Below are positions 15,286 to 22,148 of a stretch of DNA of 26,229 nt, in pieces (the stretch's first letter is position 1; every line of letters starts with the position of its first letter). Made by a program: the position numbers and the translations under genes. The notes under the pieces are model-generated. The model worked only from the letters and a program-made list of their open reading frames with translations. It did not search any database and had not been told where the DNA came from. The stretch is from NCBI GenBank assembly GCA_020725315.1, contig DYFG01000005.1, forward strand, positions 1-26,229, in the 5' to 3' direction. Source of the stretch: Nitrosotalea sp. (lineage in GTDB: Archaea; Halobacteriota; Syntropharchaeia; Alkanophagales; Methanospirareceae).

Positions 15286-15471
15286 TCATTCATAGGGCGC
15301 GATCTCATCGAGCAACTCTGCATGCGTGAGCAGCATCCTTCGACAGCAATATCTCGTTATACCCAAGTCGTCCAGTACCTCTCCCGGAGCCTCAGACTTT
15401 ATTCGTTCCTTATACTCATCCCAAACGTCTGATATGACTCTCCCACAGGTATAACACCTGACTGGAATCAT
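15286..15471 (-). CDS. rpo10: DNA-directed RNA polymerase subunit Rpo10 (RpoN, RPB10 homologue)
   Basis: Rpo10 is a zinc-binding assembly subunit that docks with Rpo3/Rpo11. The 61-residue protein opens MIPVRCYTCGRVI (the CxxC half of the zinc site) and has the CC pair in GITRYCCRRML, the invariant signature. The C-terminal part is a few residues variable as usual. It starts 6 bases after the rps9 stop and is followed by tRNA-Pro. Confidence 0.96.
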   Translation of the reverse strand: MIPVRCYTCGRVISDVWDEYKERIKSEAPGEVLDDLGITRYCCRRMLLTHAELLDEIAPYE

Positions 15472-15477
15472 GAGACT

Positions 15478-15909
15478 TCACCGATATGACTTTTGCCGCT
15501 TCGCTCGTGCACCTTTTGCGTCAAACTTCTTTGCCTCCTTAATCCGCGTGTCACTAACCAACAAGCTTCTATCATACTCCAGATAGGTTTCCCTTAGTTG
15601 TTCGTTCTCGGTCCACTCCACTAATCCTCGTGCAATCGCCGTGCGAGCCGCCTCTGCCTGTCCCATAAAACCGCCACCACGTACATTTACCTCCACCTCA
15701 ATACCGTCAATACCACCGCCGAGAAATTGAGATGCAATAAACAACGGTTCTGATACCTTTGCTCTTACCACTTCAGGCTCTAGTACCTCCAGTGGTTTCT
15801 TGTTTATTCGTATAGTGCCTTTACCCTCTTTTATGGTTACCCGTGCGACTGCGGTCTTCCTCTTTCCAACCTCGTTTACTACTTTCTTTACCTTTGCTTT
15901 GCTACCCAT
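15478..15909 (-). CDS. rps9: Ribosomal protein S9 (uS9)
   Basis: uS9 sits in the 30S head, and its basic C-terminal tail reaches the P-site tRNA. The 143-residue protein has GKRKTAVARVTIKEG near the N-terminus, the conserved NVRGGGFMGQAEAARTAIAR core, shown in part as GGGFMGQAEAARTAIARG, and ends in RAKRQKSYR. The start ATG at 15909 overlaps the rpl13 end by 22 bases. No internal start is more convincing, because the family N-terminus would be lost. Confidence 0.95.
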   Translation of the reverse strand: MGSKAKVKKVVNEVGKRKTAVARVTIKEGKGTIRINKKPLEVLEPEVVRAKVSEPLFIASQFLGGGIDGIEVEVNVRGGGFMGQAEAARTAIARGLVEWTENEQLRETYLEYDRSLLVSDTRIKEAKKFDAKGARAKRQKSYR

Positions 15910-16331
15910 CCTAACTTTTCACTCACCTCACCTACCGTTACATACTTACGAGATAATCGTTCAGCCCCGGCATTCTCCACTTTTTTCTGCGCCATCGTTT
16001 CATATTCGTCAGGTATACCAAGATAAACCTTCACGCGTGAAAGCGCTTCTCTTCCCTTTGCCTGCTTATAGGGGAGCATCCCCCGTATCGTCCTCTTCAC
16101 AATTCGATCGGGCATTTTAGGGTAGAAGGGTCCTTTCTCTCTCGACCCTCTATCCTTCTTCTCTTTGTAATCTTTAAATATCCTCTCTTTGGACCCGCTT
16201 ATTACCACGCGTTCAGCGTTAACGATCACGATTTCCGTATCTTTCTCGTTCAGCAACTTCTTCGCTACGCTACTCGCCAATCGTCCCAAGATGAGACCTT
16301 CCCCATCTATTATCTCTATTTTCTCACTCAT
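15888..16331 (-). CDS. rpl13: Ribosomal protein L13 (uL13)
   Basis: uL13 is an early 50S assembly protein. The 147-residue product is of normal archaeal length and carries DGEGLILGRLASSVAK, VNAERVVISG and the GPFYPKMPDRIVKRTIRGML signature, partly shown as YPKMPDRIVKRTIRGML. KVYLGIPDEYE follows. The start is ATG at 16331. It lies 47 bases after rpl18e, and the end overlaps rps9. Confidence 0.95.
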   Translation of the reverse strand: MSEKIEIIDGEGLILGRLASSVAKKLLNEKDTEIVIVNAERVVISGSKERIFKDYKEKKDRGSREKGPFYPKMPDRIVKRTIRGMLPYKQAKGREALSRVKVYLGIPDEYETMAQKKVENAGAERLSRKYVTVGEVSEKLGWVAKQR

Positions 16332-16378
16332 CGTCTCTGTTTTTTTGATAAAACTTTTTTCTAAAAAGTTTTATTACG

Positions 16379-16738
16379 CTAAGCGATTATCTTTAAACCT
16401 GATCCTTTAGGGTTAGTCTCCATCAATTCCTCGATGCTCATGCACTTCCCGTGAGGGCTGACTTTCTCATACGCTTTTTTACTGAAGCCCAACGCGGCAA
16501 TGGTGATCGGTTTTTCAATCGCCCCTGCACCGAGCACCTTTCCCGGCACCACGATTGTATCATCTGCATGTGAATATCTATTTATCTTGCTCAGGTTTAC
16601 CGCGGCGTAATTCCTTCGCGGTTTATCTAATCGCTTCGCTATATCCTTCCATATAGGCGCGCCGCGTTCGCGTGCAATCCGCTTTAAATCTTCCATTAAC
16701 CGCTCAATCCGTGGATCTGTCTTCTTTCTTCTTCTCAT
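16379..16738 (-). CDS. rpl18e: Ribosomal protein L18e (eL18)
   Basis: eL18 is an archaeal/eukaryotic 50S protein related to L15. The 119-residue protein has KTDPRIERLMEDLKR, the APIWKDIAKRLDKPRRNYA region and the VVPGKVLGAGAIEKPITIAA motif, all typical. It is the first gene of the minus-strand operon and has a TATA box at 16786-16793. Confidence 0.95.
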   Translation of the reverse strand: MRRRKKTDPRIERLMEDLKRIARERGAPIWKDIAKRLDKPRRNYAAVNLSKINRYSHADDTIVVPGKVLGAGAIEKPITIAALGFSKKAYEKVSPHGKCMSIEELMETNPKGSGLKIIA

Positions 16739-16785
16739 CTCTCGCTCCCGCCTTCGCCCCTTGCTTCGAAATTTTATGATACCTC

Positions 16786-16793
16786 TTTATAAA
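16786..16793 (-). promoter_or_regulatory. TATA box of the L18e operon
   Basis: TTTATAAA sits about 50 bases upstream of the rpl18e ATG on the minus strand, leaving room for a 5' leader of about 20-25 bases. It lies in the 121-base gap after taw3, which points the same way. Assignment is by motif and position. Confidence 0.55.
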
Positions 16794-16859
16794 GAGAGAA
16801 CCCCTATTTTGAGACTTTTATCGTTGTGACATGATATCTCCTCTTTGAACTAAACAGGT

Positions 16860-17441
16860 TTATTCAAGCTCCCTCAACCGGTAACAAAACCGTTTTAATT
16901 TCCCTTTGCCCCGTTCGAGCATGAAATTCGCCTTCGATACGATAAAATCCAGATGCGCTTCGTTACACAACATCACGTCATCGGTAGCCAACGGAACGTC
17001 CATCCGTTCCGTGCTCATCATCTCCACCACCACTTTTCCCTTATCCTTTGAAATCGCCTTTATGCCGCTGTATTTAAATCCGGCTTCAAGTGCTATCCGC
17101 AATAGCGCTGTTGCCTTCTCCAAACTCCTGCATGCAACATGCACTATCGGTGATTGCGCTATTAACCATATATCGCCGTTCTCGGAAGAGGGTGTGTCGC
17201 TCATCGCCGCAAAGACTTCCTCCTTCCTTATCGGGCGATGCCACTTGCCAATAAATCTCGCCTCCCGCTTAGCACCGATCTCAGGCAAGCAAATCAAAGC
17301 TATTCTACCTGAGCAACTGCTCGTTGTGAAGAACTCGTCGAGGCTATTTATCTGCTGAAGTAGCTCTTCCACTTCCTCGTCTGCTCCTCCTCTCCGTAAT
17401 CGCTCAAGTGCCCGTTTCTTCTCCTCTTCGAATACCCGCAT
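16860..17441 (-). CDS. taw3: tRNA(Phe) wybutosine-synthesis methyltransferase TYW3/Taw3
   Basis: Taw3 methylates N4 of the tricyclic 4-demethylwyosine intermediate at position 37 of tRNA-Phe, using SAM. The 193-residue protein shows the family markers: FFTTSSCSGRIALI (about residues 37-50), KWHRPI, the AGFKYSGIKAI segment and VVEMMSTERMDVPLA, ending in a basic helix (MLERGKGKLKRFCYRLREL). Length is normal. It is read toward the L18e operon and starts divergently from the Mrp operon, sharing the promoter gap. Confidence 0.93.
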   Translation of the reverse strand: MRVFEEEKKRALERLRRGGADEEVEELLQQINSLDEFFTTSSCSGRIALICLPEIGAKREARFIGKWHRPIRKEEVFAAMSDTPSSENGDIWLIAQSPIVHVACRSLEKATALLRIALEAGFKYSGIKAISKDKGKVVVEMMSTERMDVPLATDDVMLCNEAHLDFIVSKANFMLERGKGKLKRFCYRLRELE

Positions 17442-17466
17442 CGCCGACGGAAAAAATTCAAAAGCT

Positions 17467-17475
17467 TTTTATATA
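17467..17475 (+). promoter_or_regulatory. TATA box of the Mrp/Mbh-like operon
   Basis: TTTTATATA lies about 50 bases before the mnhF ATG (17522), in the divergent gap between taw3 and mnhF. It would start a transcript near 17495-17500. Identified by motif and spacing only. Confidence 0.55.
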
Positions 17476-17521
17476 CTCTCAACAACCAACCTATAATAAA
17501 TCAACTATAATCCAGCGACAG

Positions 17522-17791
17522 ATGATAGAAGTATTTTTAGTGGTAGGGCTGTTAATCGCATTCACGATTATGTTAGCTCTATACAGGGCTGCGTTGGGAC
17601 CCGGCGTATTCAATAGGGTAGTGGCGGTGAACGTAATAGGGACAAAAACCATTGTTCTCTTAGTTGTCATCGGCTATTATTTCGAGAGACCGTATTTCTT
17701 TGACATCTCGCTTCTTTATGCGTTGCTCAACTTTATTGCCACGCTCATATTCGCAAAATATCTGGAAAGGGGTGAGGTATGGTCGGGATAA
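17522..17791 (+). CDS. mnhF: Mrp-type cation/proton antiporter subunit F (MnhF/MrpF)
   Basis: A small membrane subunit of the multisubunit Na+/H+ antiporter module. The 89-residue protein has three predicted helices (about 3-23, 35-53, 59-79) and the family's ALYRAALGPGVFNRVVAVN stretch, partly shown as RAALGPGVFNRVVAVN. The frame is open 38 codons further upstream, but MIEVFLVVG is the natural N-terminus. It overlaps mnhG by 13 bases. Confidence 0.9.
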   Translation: MIEVFLVVGLLIAFTIMLALYRAALGPGVFNRVVAVNVIGTKTIVLLVVIGYYFERPYFFDISLLYALLNFIATLIFAKYLERGEVWSG

Positions 17792-18111
17792 TCGCGTGGG
17801 TGAGTGGGGGATTCCTGGCTGCTGGAATATTCCTTATGTTCACTGGTGCAATTGGATTACTGAGATTCCCTGACTTTTATACACGACTGCATGCCACGGG
17901 GAAGTGCGATACACTCGGGGAGGTTCTTATAATAACCGGGTTACTCATATACCATCTATTCCATTATCCCGGAACCCCTCTGGTACCGGTGAAGCTCCTC
18001 TTTTTAATCGTATTCATCTTTCTCGCTAATCCGACTGCGACACATGCACTCGCGAAAGCGGCTTATAAAACCGGTGTGAAGCCGTGGAAGGTAGGAGATA
18101 AGCGAATGTGA
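17779..18111 (+). CDS. mnhG: Mrp-type antiporter subunit G (MnhG/MrpG)
   Basis: The 110-residue membrane protein has three hydrophobic segments and the MnhG signature GAIGLLRFPDFYTRLHATGKCDTLG. The part FPDFYTRLHATGKCDTLG is nearly invariant in the family. A PTATHALAKAAY segment closes it, as usual. Translation probably couples to mnhF through the 13-base overlap. Confidence 0.93.
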   Translation: MVGIIAWVSGGFLAAGIFLMFTGAIGLLRFPDFYTRLHATGKCDTLGEVLIITGLLIYHLFHYPGTPLVPVKLLFLIVFIFLANPTATHALAKAAYKTGVKPWKVGDKRM

Positions 18112-18134
18112 AGAGTCAAAGGAGGTAAGATAAA

Positions 18135-18641
18135 ATGACCGAGAAGAAAAGAGGGAAAGGGTTCGGGATTCTCGTAACGTTTGTTACCATGTTCCTGTTC
18201 TGGCTTCTGTTATCCGGTTTCTTCGATGCGTTTCATATCACAGTAGGGGTAATATGCAGCGCAATTGTAGCTTTAATCTCGTATGACCTGTTCATGAAGG
18301 AAGGGGGGCTCGACACTGATAAGTGCTTCAGGCTTCTCCTTTACATACCCTGGGAGTTATGGCAGATCGTATTGGCGAACTTTGATGTCGCATATCGTGT
18401 TATTCATCCGAAGATGCCGATAGACCCGCGCATCATAGAATTTGAGACTACTCTGAGGAGCGATTTAGCGCTCGTTACTTTGGGGAATTCCATTACTTTA
18501 ACTCCGGGAACGGTAACTGTATTGGTTGACCCGGAGAAGGGTAAGTTCTGGGTGCACGCGCTCGCAAAAAGAACTGCGGATGCGCTCTTAGTGGATAAGA
18601 CGATGCAAACTAAAGTGGCTGAGGTGTATGGTGAATGGTGA
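18135..18641 (+). CDS. mnhE: Mrp-type antiporter subunit E (MnhE/MrpE)
   Basis: The 168-residue membrane protein has N-terminal helices (about 10-29 and 33-50) and the conserved YIPWELWQIVLANFDVAYRV core. RSDLALVTLGNSITLTPGTVTV then marks the family strongly; the key part is GNSITLTPGT. The soluble end is short and ends in VYGEW. A strong ribosome site (GGAGGT, 18121-18126) sets the ATG at 18135. In Mrp and Mbh operons mnhE usually comes before mnhF and mnhG; here the order is F-G-E. Confidence 0.93.
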   Translation: MTEKKRGKGFGILVTFVTMFLFWLLLSGFFDAFHITVGVICSAIVALISYDLFMKEGGLDTDKCFRLLLYIPWELWQIVLANFDVAYRVIHPKMPIDPRIIEFETTLRSDLALVTLGNSITLTPGTVTVLVDPEKGKFWVHALAKRTADALLVDKTMQTKVAEVYGEW

Positions 18642-18683
18642 TAAAAACGATGGCTTTATTAGGTGGGGGTGAGAGGATAAGGG

Positions 18684-18929
18684 ATGATTGTACCTATTGA
18701 CCTTGCTCTGTTAACGCTCATTGTAATAATCGCGCTCGCAGCGATAACGGTGAGGGACCTCTTGAGCGCAATCATGTTGCTGTGCGCGTACAGTTTCCTC
18801 ATGGCGATGGTCTGGGTGGAGATGCATTCAGTGGATGTGGGCTTTACCGAAGCGGCAGTCGGCGCCGGTGCAACGACCGCATTCTTAATTGCCGCGTTAT
18901 CAAGGACAGTGAGGTGGGAGAAGAAATGA
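18684..18929 (+). CDS. MbhD-like small membrane subunit (DUF4040)
   Basis: This corresponds to the NuoJ-like part of MrpA/MrpB, encoded separately in Mbh-type operons. The 81-residue protein has three helices and the marker MVWVEMHSVDVGFTEAAVGA, shown in part as VDVGFTEAAVGAG; the acidic residue there lines the proton path in Mbh and Mrp structures. TTAFLIAALSRT follows as usual. Its stop overlaps the next ATG (ATGA). Confidence 0.88.
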   Translation: MIVPIDLALLTLIVIIALAAITVRDLLSAIMLLCAYSFLMAMVWVEMHSVDVGFTEAAVGAGATTAFLIAALSRTVRWEKK

Positions 18930-19504
18930 AACCAATCTCTGTAATTGCACTCATTTCTGTACTCATTTTAGGTGCGCTCTTTATGTACGTGGCAGAAGAT
19001 ATACCTGCATTTGGCGATCCGAAATCAGCTCCTAATTGGGGGGTAAAGTTGTTCAGCATTGATGCTGATGAGGAGCTAGAGGGTAATTTGAACCATGGTA
19101 TTATTCCTGTGAGCGTGAGTGATAAAATTGAAGGGATTGGTCTTCCACTCCCGATAAAGGTTGAGAAAGCTCGTGGACTGGAAGGAGAATGGGATGCATT
19201 TATCATTCCGGGGGAGAAGTATTACAATTCCACAACTATCCGTTTTGGGGCAGCTCCTGACGCTCCTAAGGAGCAGAAATATTACCTTATCATAAAGGAA
19301 GGAGATACCATCGATGTCTACCGATATGCGCCTGTCATACGGTATTGGGAGGAGGGCGAGCATGAGACTGAGGTTCCTAACATGGTAACCTACATTCTCG
19401 CAGATTACCGAAGTTATGATACACTCGGAGAGGTCACGGTCATATTTACCGCTGGTGTCTCTGTTGTATTATTGTTGAGGAGACGAGGCAAGATGCCAAA
19501 ATGA
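18926..19504 (+). CDS. MbhE-like membrane subunit with an inserted domain
   Basis: The ends match the MbhE/MrpB-N family: an N-terminal helix, then AEDIPAFGDPKSAPN, and a C-terminal part VTYILADYRSYDTLGEVTV followed by a membrane helix. Family members usually have only about 20 residues between these parts. Here there are about 114 (residues 38-151), a mixed-charge segment with EWDAFIIPGEKYYNSTTIRFG and YYLIIKEGDTIDVYRYAPV. The insert looks like a folded beta-rich domain, probably outside the membrane. It is in frame, and the whole gene (192 residues) is open, so it is not decay. The start is ATG at 18926, overlapping the previous stop. Confidence 0.82.
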   Translation: MKPISVIALISVLILGALFMYVAEDIPAFGDPKSAPNWGVKLFSIDADEELEGNLNHGIIPVSVSDKIEGIGLPLPIKVEKARGLEGEWDAFIIPGEKYYNSTTIRFGAAPDAPKEQKYYLIIKEGDTIDVYRYAPVIRYWEEGEHETEVPNMVTYILADYRSYDTLGEVTVIFTAGVSVVLLLRRRGKMPK

Positions 19505-19566
19505 GTCGTGCGAAGAGGTAAAGAAGCTGTGTCAGCTATGACTGGGGTGAGGATGTGAGGAAAACA

Positions 19567-20052
19567 ATGAGTGAGGAAAAGAGGATACGTGAGAGAGACG
19601 TTATAATTGAAACCATATCGAGACTGATGATACCATTTATTCAATTGTTTGCACTGTATGTGATCATCCATGGGACAAAAGGACCGGGCGGTGGATTTCA
19701 GGGCGGTGTTATCTTCGCCTCTTCTTTTGTCTTATATCTCGTTGTTTTTGGTCTTGCTGCTGCTGGAAAGAGATTCCCTGAGGGTGCGGATACCGCATTG
19801 ATGAGTACCGGGGTATACATCTTTGCGGGAGTCGGACTCCTGTGTATACTTGTTACGTTAGGAACTGCTGAGTATCTCAACTATGGGTTCATCCCATTAA
19901 CACATCATTTTGAGGAGAACCGGGCTCTTGGTATGGATCTTGTAGAAATAGGCATAGGGATAACCGTGATGGCAGTAATCACTGAGATATTTTTCAACCT
20001 CGTGTGGAAAAAGGAAGAAGAAAAAGGAAAAGGAAAGGAGGAACAGAGATAG
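19567..20052 (+). CDS. mnhB: Mrp-type antiporter subunit B (MnhB/MrpB, MbhF-like)
   Basis: The protein has about four membrane helices and the signature HGTKGPGGGFQGGVI (family form HxxPGGGFQGG). The EYLNYGFIPL stretch and a last helix with GIGITVMAVITEIF follow. The charged C-terminal tail (KKEEEKGKGKEEQR) is cytoplasmic. A GTG at 19555 is an alternative start; ATG at 19567 has GAGGA just upstream. It follows the MbhE-like gene by 62 bases. Confidence 0.92.
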   Translation: MSEEKRIRERDVIIETISRLMIPFIQLFALYVIIHGTKGPGGGFQGGVIFASSFVLYLVVFGLAAAGKRFPEGADTALMSTGVYIFAGVGLLCILVTLGTAEYLNYGFIPLTHHFEENRALGMDLVEIGIGITVMAVITEIFFNLVWKKEEEKGKGKEEQR

Positions 20053-20054
20053 AA

Positions 20055-20453
20055 ATGATCGAATGGTTCATCGAGGAACTACTCGCAAAATATAATTACT
20101 GGGTTTCCATAATTCTCATCCTCATCGGTTTCTATGCGATGATAGCGAAGGATAATCTGATAAAGAAAGTCATCGGATTGAGCATCTTTCAAACTGCTAT
20201 ATTCCTCTTCTACATATCACTCGCTGATATTGGACCAATTCCTAAAGGAACCGCACCAATTGTGAGCGAAGAGATGATACACATGGGATACGTGTATGTG
20301 AATCCGTTACCGCACGTGCTCATCCTGACGGCGATCGTGGTAGCGGTTGCCACAACCGCAGTCGCCCTCGCTCTGGTAATAAGGCTGTATGAGGAATATG
20401 GGACGATAGAAGAATCAGAAATAATAGAGCTCGAGAGGCAGAGGGGGCTGTAA
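20055..20453 (+). CDS. mnhC: Mrp-type antiporter subunit C (MnhC/MrpC, NuoK-like)
   Basis: This NuoK-like membrane subunit of 132 residues has three helices. Typical elements are NYWVSIILILIGFYAMIA, the KKVIGLSIFQTAIFLF helix and NPLPHVLILTAIVVAVATTA, which carries the family's PxPHxLxLTAIV motif. The real start is ATG at 20055, 2 bases after the mnhB stop; the longer open frame upstream is a shadow of mnhB's tail. Confidence 0.93.
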   Translation: MIEWFIEELLAKYNYWVSIILILIGFYAMIAKDNLIKKVIGLSIFQTAIFLFYISLADIGPIPKGTAPIVSEEMIHMGYVYVNPLPHVLILTAIVVAVATTAVALALVIRLYEEYGTIEESEIIELERQRGL

Positions 20454-20539
20454 AAATGCTCTCTTGACAGGGGAATTTTAGTCCTGCTATAAGGGGAAAA
20501 AGCGTGCCACAAGTGCCCCATCAGAGAAAAAGAGATAGA

Positions 20540-20547
20540 TTTAAATA
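20540..20547 (+). promoter_or_regulatory. Possible internal TATA box
   Basis: TTTAAATA in an A-rich context lies about 100 bases before the mnhD ATG. It would start RNA near 20570 and leave a leader of about 70 bases that includes the 20596-20615 hairpin. Confidence 0.4.
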
Positions 20548-20595
20548 GTACTGGTTTTTTACCCTTATAAGTGTGCTAAGGGAGCTTCTTGAGAG

Positions 20596-20615
20596 CTTCA
20601 TGTGTGAGCATGAAG
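20596..20615 (+). repeat. Hairpin in the mnhD leader
   Basis: CTTCATG (20596-20602) and CATGAAG (20609-20615) pair perfectly around a 6-base loop, ending 27 bases before the mnhD start. It could affect translation or protect the 5' end of a processed transcript. Confidence 0.45.
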
Positions 20616-20642
20616 GGGAAAGAAGGGGGTAAATAAAAGTGG

Positions 20643-22148
20643 ATGCTGATCGTTGAACAATTCCCGGTGCTGGTGGTGGCAATATCCTTGCTTTCTGCGT
20701 TCACTATTCTGGTTGCCGGCTTAGTAAACAAGAAATCATGCTGTTTCATCTCTATCGCAACCATTCTCGTTCAACTCGTCATGGCTTTTTATATCCTGAA
20801 TCATGTCCTGACGGAAGGAACTATCCATTACTGGCTTGGCGGGTGGAAGCCACCCTGGGGTATAGAGTATGTCGTAGATGCCTTGAACGCATACGTATTG
20901 GTCATTGTTCTGTTTATAGCTTTGATATGTGCGATATATTCAAAGAGGAGCATAGAGCACGAATTGCCCCATAAATTAGTTTCTTTTTATACCGTTTATC
21001 AACTCCTCATCACGGGAATGTGCGGTGTAACCGTGACCGGTGACATGTTTAACATGTATGTCTTCCTCGAGATTATGTGTATTGCTGGGTACGCGTTAAT
21101 AGCGTCGAGTAAAATAGGGCTGAAGGCAGGCTTCACTTATCTCGTAATGGGTTCTATCGGTGCGTGTTTCGTCTTGCTCGGCATAGGATTTTTATATTCG
21201 GTAACGGGTTCGCTGAACATGCACGACCTCTCTCTTTTATTGCCACCTTTATACGGGAATAGAGTAGTTCAAGCGGCTTTTGTTTTCTTCTTCACGGGAT
21301 TGGGCATAAAGATGGCTTTCTTCCCGCTTCACACATGGCAACCTGATGCATATGCGTATGCCCCTTCCGCGGTTAGTGTGATAATAGCGGCTGCGATGTC
21401 AAAAGTTTCAATCTATGCATTTTTAAGGGTCCTTTTTTCTGTCTACACCGCGGAATTTATCCGGATTTACGCACCCCTTACCACTGTTATTTCCTGGTTA
21501 GCTGCAATAGCCATAATTTTTGGTTCTGTCTATGCGTTAGCACAGTATAACCTGAAAAGGATGTTTGCCTATTCGAGTGTAGCGCATGTGGGATATATTA
21601 TGCTCGCTGTGGGAATTTGCACTTCCACAACCTTAGGACTAACTCCCGCGGTGATGCATTTACTGAACCATGCAGTGATGAAGGGCTGTCTGTTTTTAAT
21701 TGCTGGTGCTTTTATTTATAAAAGAGCTGAACTGTGGGATATAATGAAATTCCCGGGTTTGGGTAGGAAAATGCCTTATACGGGCATAGCCTTCATTTTT
21801 ACTGCTCTCGCGATGTGTGACATCCCACCAAGTGCGGGATTTGTTACAATATTATATCTAATACTTGCCTTCCTGGAGGCGGGTCAATTTATATTTGCGG
21901 CAGTGATACTCTTCAGCGTGATTGTTACCTTCTTTTATTTTTTTCATGTGGTAGAAATGATGTATCTGAGAGTAGGAGTTGAGGAAGAGATAGAAAAAGA
22001 AAGAGGCGAGATACCGATGAGTATGCTCATCCCGGTCTTTCTCCTCGCAGCTCTCTGTTGGATCACGGGGGTTATCTGGCTCATGAAGATACCTTTTCCC
22101 ATATTGGACGCGGTTAATTCAATGTTTGGATTGGGGGTGGTGCCATAA
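20643..22148 (+). CDS. mnhD: Mrp-type antiporter subunit D (MnhD/MrpD, NuoN/MbhH-like)
   Basis: This is an antiporter-like proton/ion channel subunit of 501 residues and about 14 helices. Key parts are visible: the TM5 glutamate in MYVFLEIMCIAGYALIA, the TM7 lysine in GLGIKMAFFPLHTWQPDAY, NLKRMFAYSSVAHVGYIML, and the TM12 lysine in LLNHAVMKGCLFLIAG. All the residues expected for proton transfer are present. It follows the 189-base gap and ends with TAATG, which overlaps the mnhA start by one base. Confidence 0.93.
   Translation: MLIVEQFPVLVVAISLLSAFTILVAGLVNKKSCCFISIATILVQLVMAFYILNHVLTEGTIHYWLGGWKPPWGIEYVVDALNAYVLVIVLFIALICAIYSKRSIEHELPHKLVSFYTVYQLLITGMCGVTVTGDMFNMYVFLEIMCIAGYALIASSKIGLKAGFTYLVMGSIGACFVLLGIGFLYSVTGSLNMHDLSLLLPPLYGNRVVQAAFVFFFTGLGIKMAFFPLHTWQPDAYAYAPSAVSVIIAAAMSKVSIYAFLRVLFSVYTAEFIRIYAPLTTVISWLAAIAIIFGSVYALAQYNLKRMFAYSSVAHVGYIMLAVGICTSTTLGLTPAVMHLLNHAVMKGCLFLIAGAFIYKRAELWDIMKFPGLGRKMPYTGIAFIFTALAMCDIPPSAGFVTILYLILAFLEAGQFIFAAVILFSVIVTFFYFFHVVEMMYLRVGVEEEIEKERGEIPMSMLIPVFLLAALCWITGVIWLMKIPFPILDAVNSMFGLGVVP

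Larger units (their letters stand above)
20454..20642 (+). other. 189-base gap inside the Mrp operon
   Basis: This is the only large gap in an otherwise packed operon. It contains a TATA-like element (20540-20547), a T-run (20552-20557) and a hairpin (20596-20615). I see no open frame of note. It may hold a second promoter, giving the large antiporter subunits separate expression. Confidence 0.5.
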
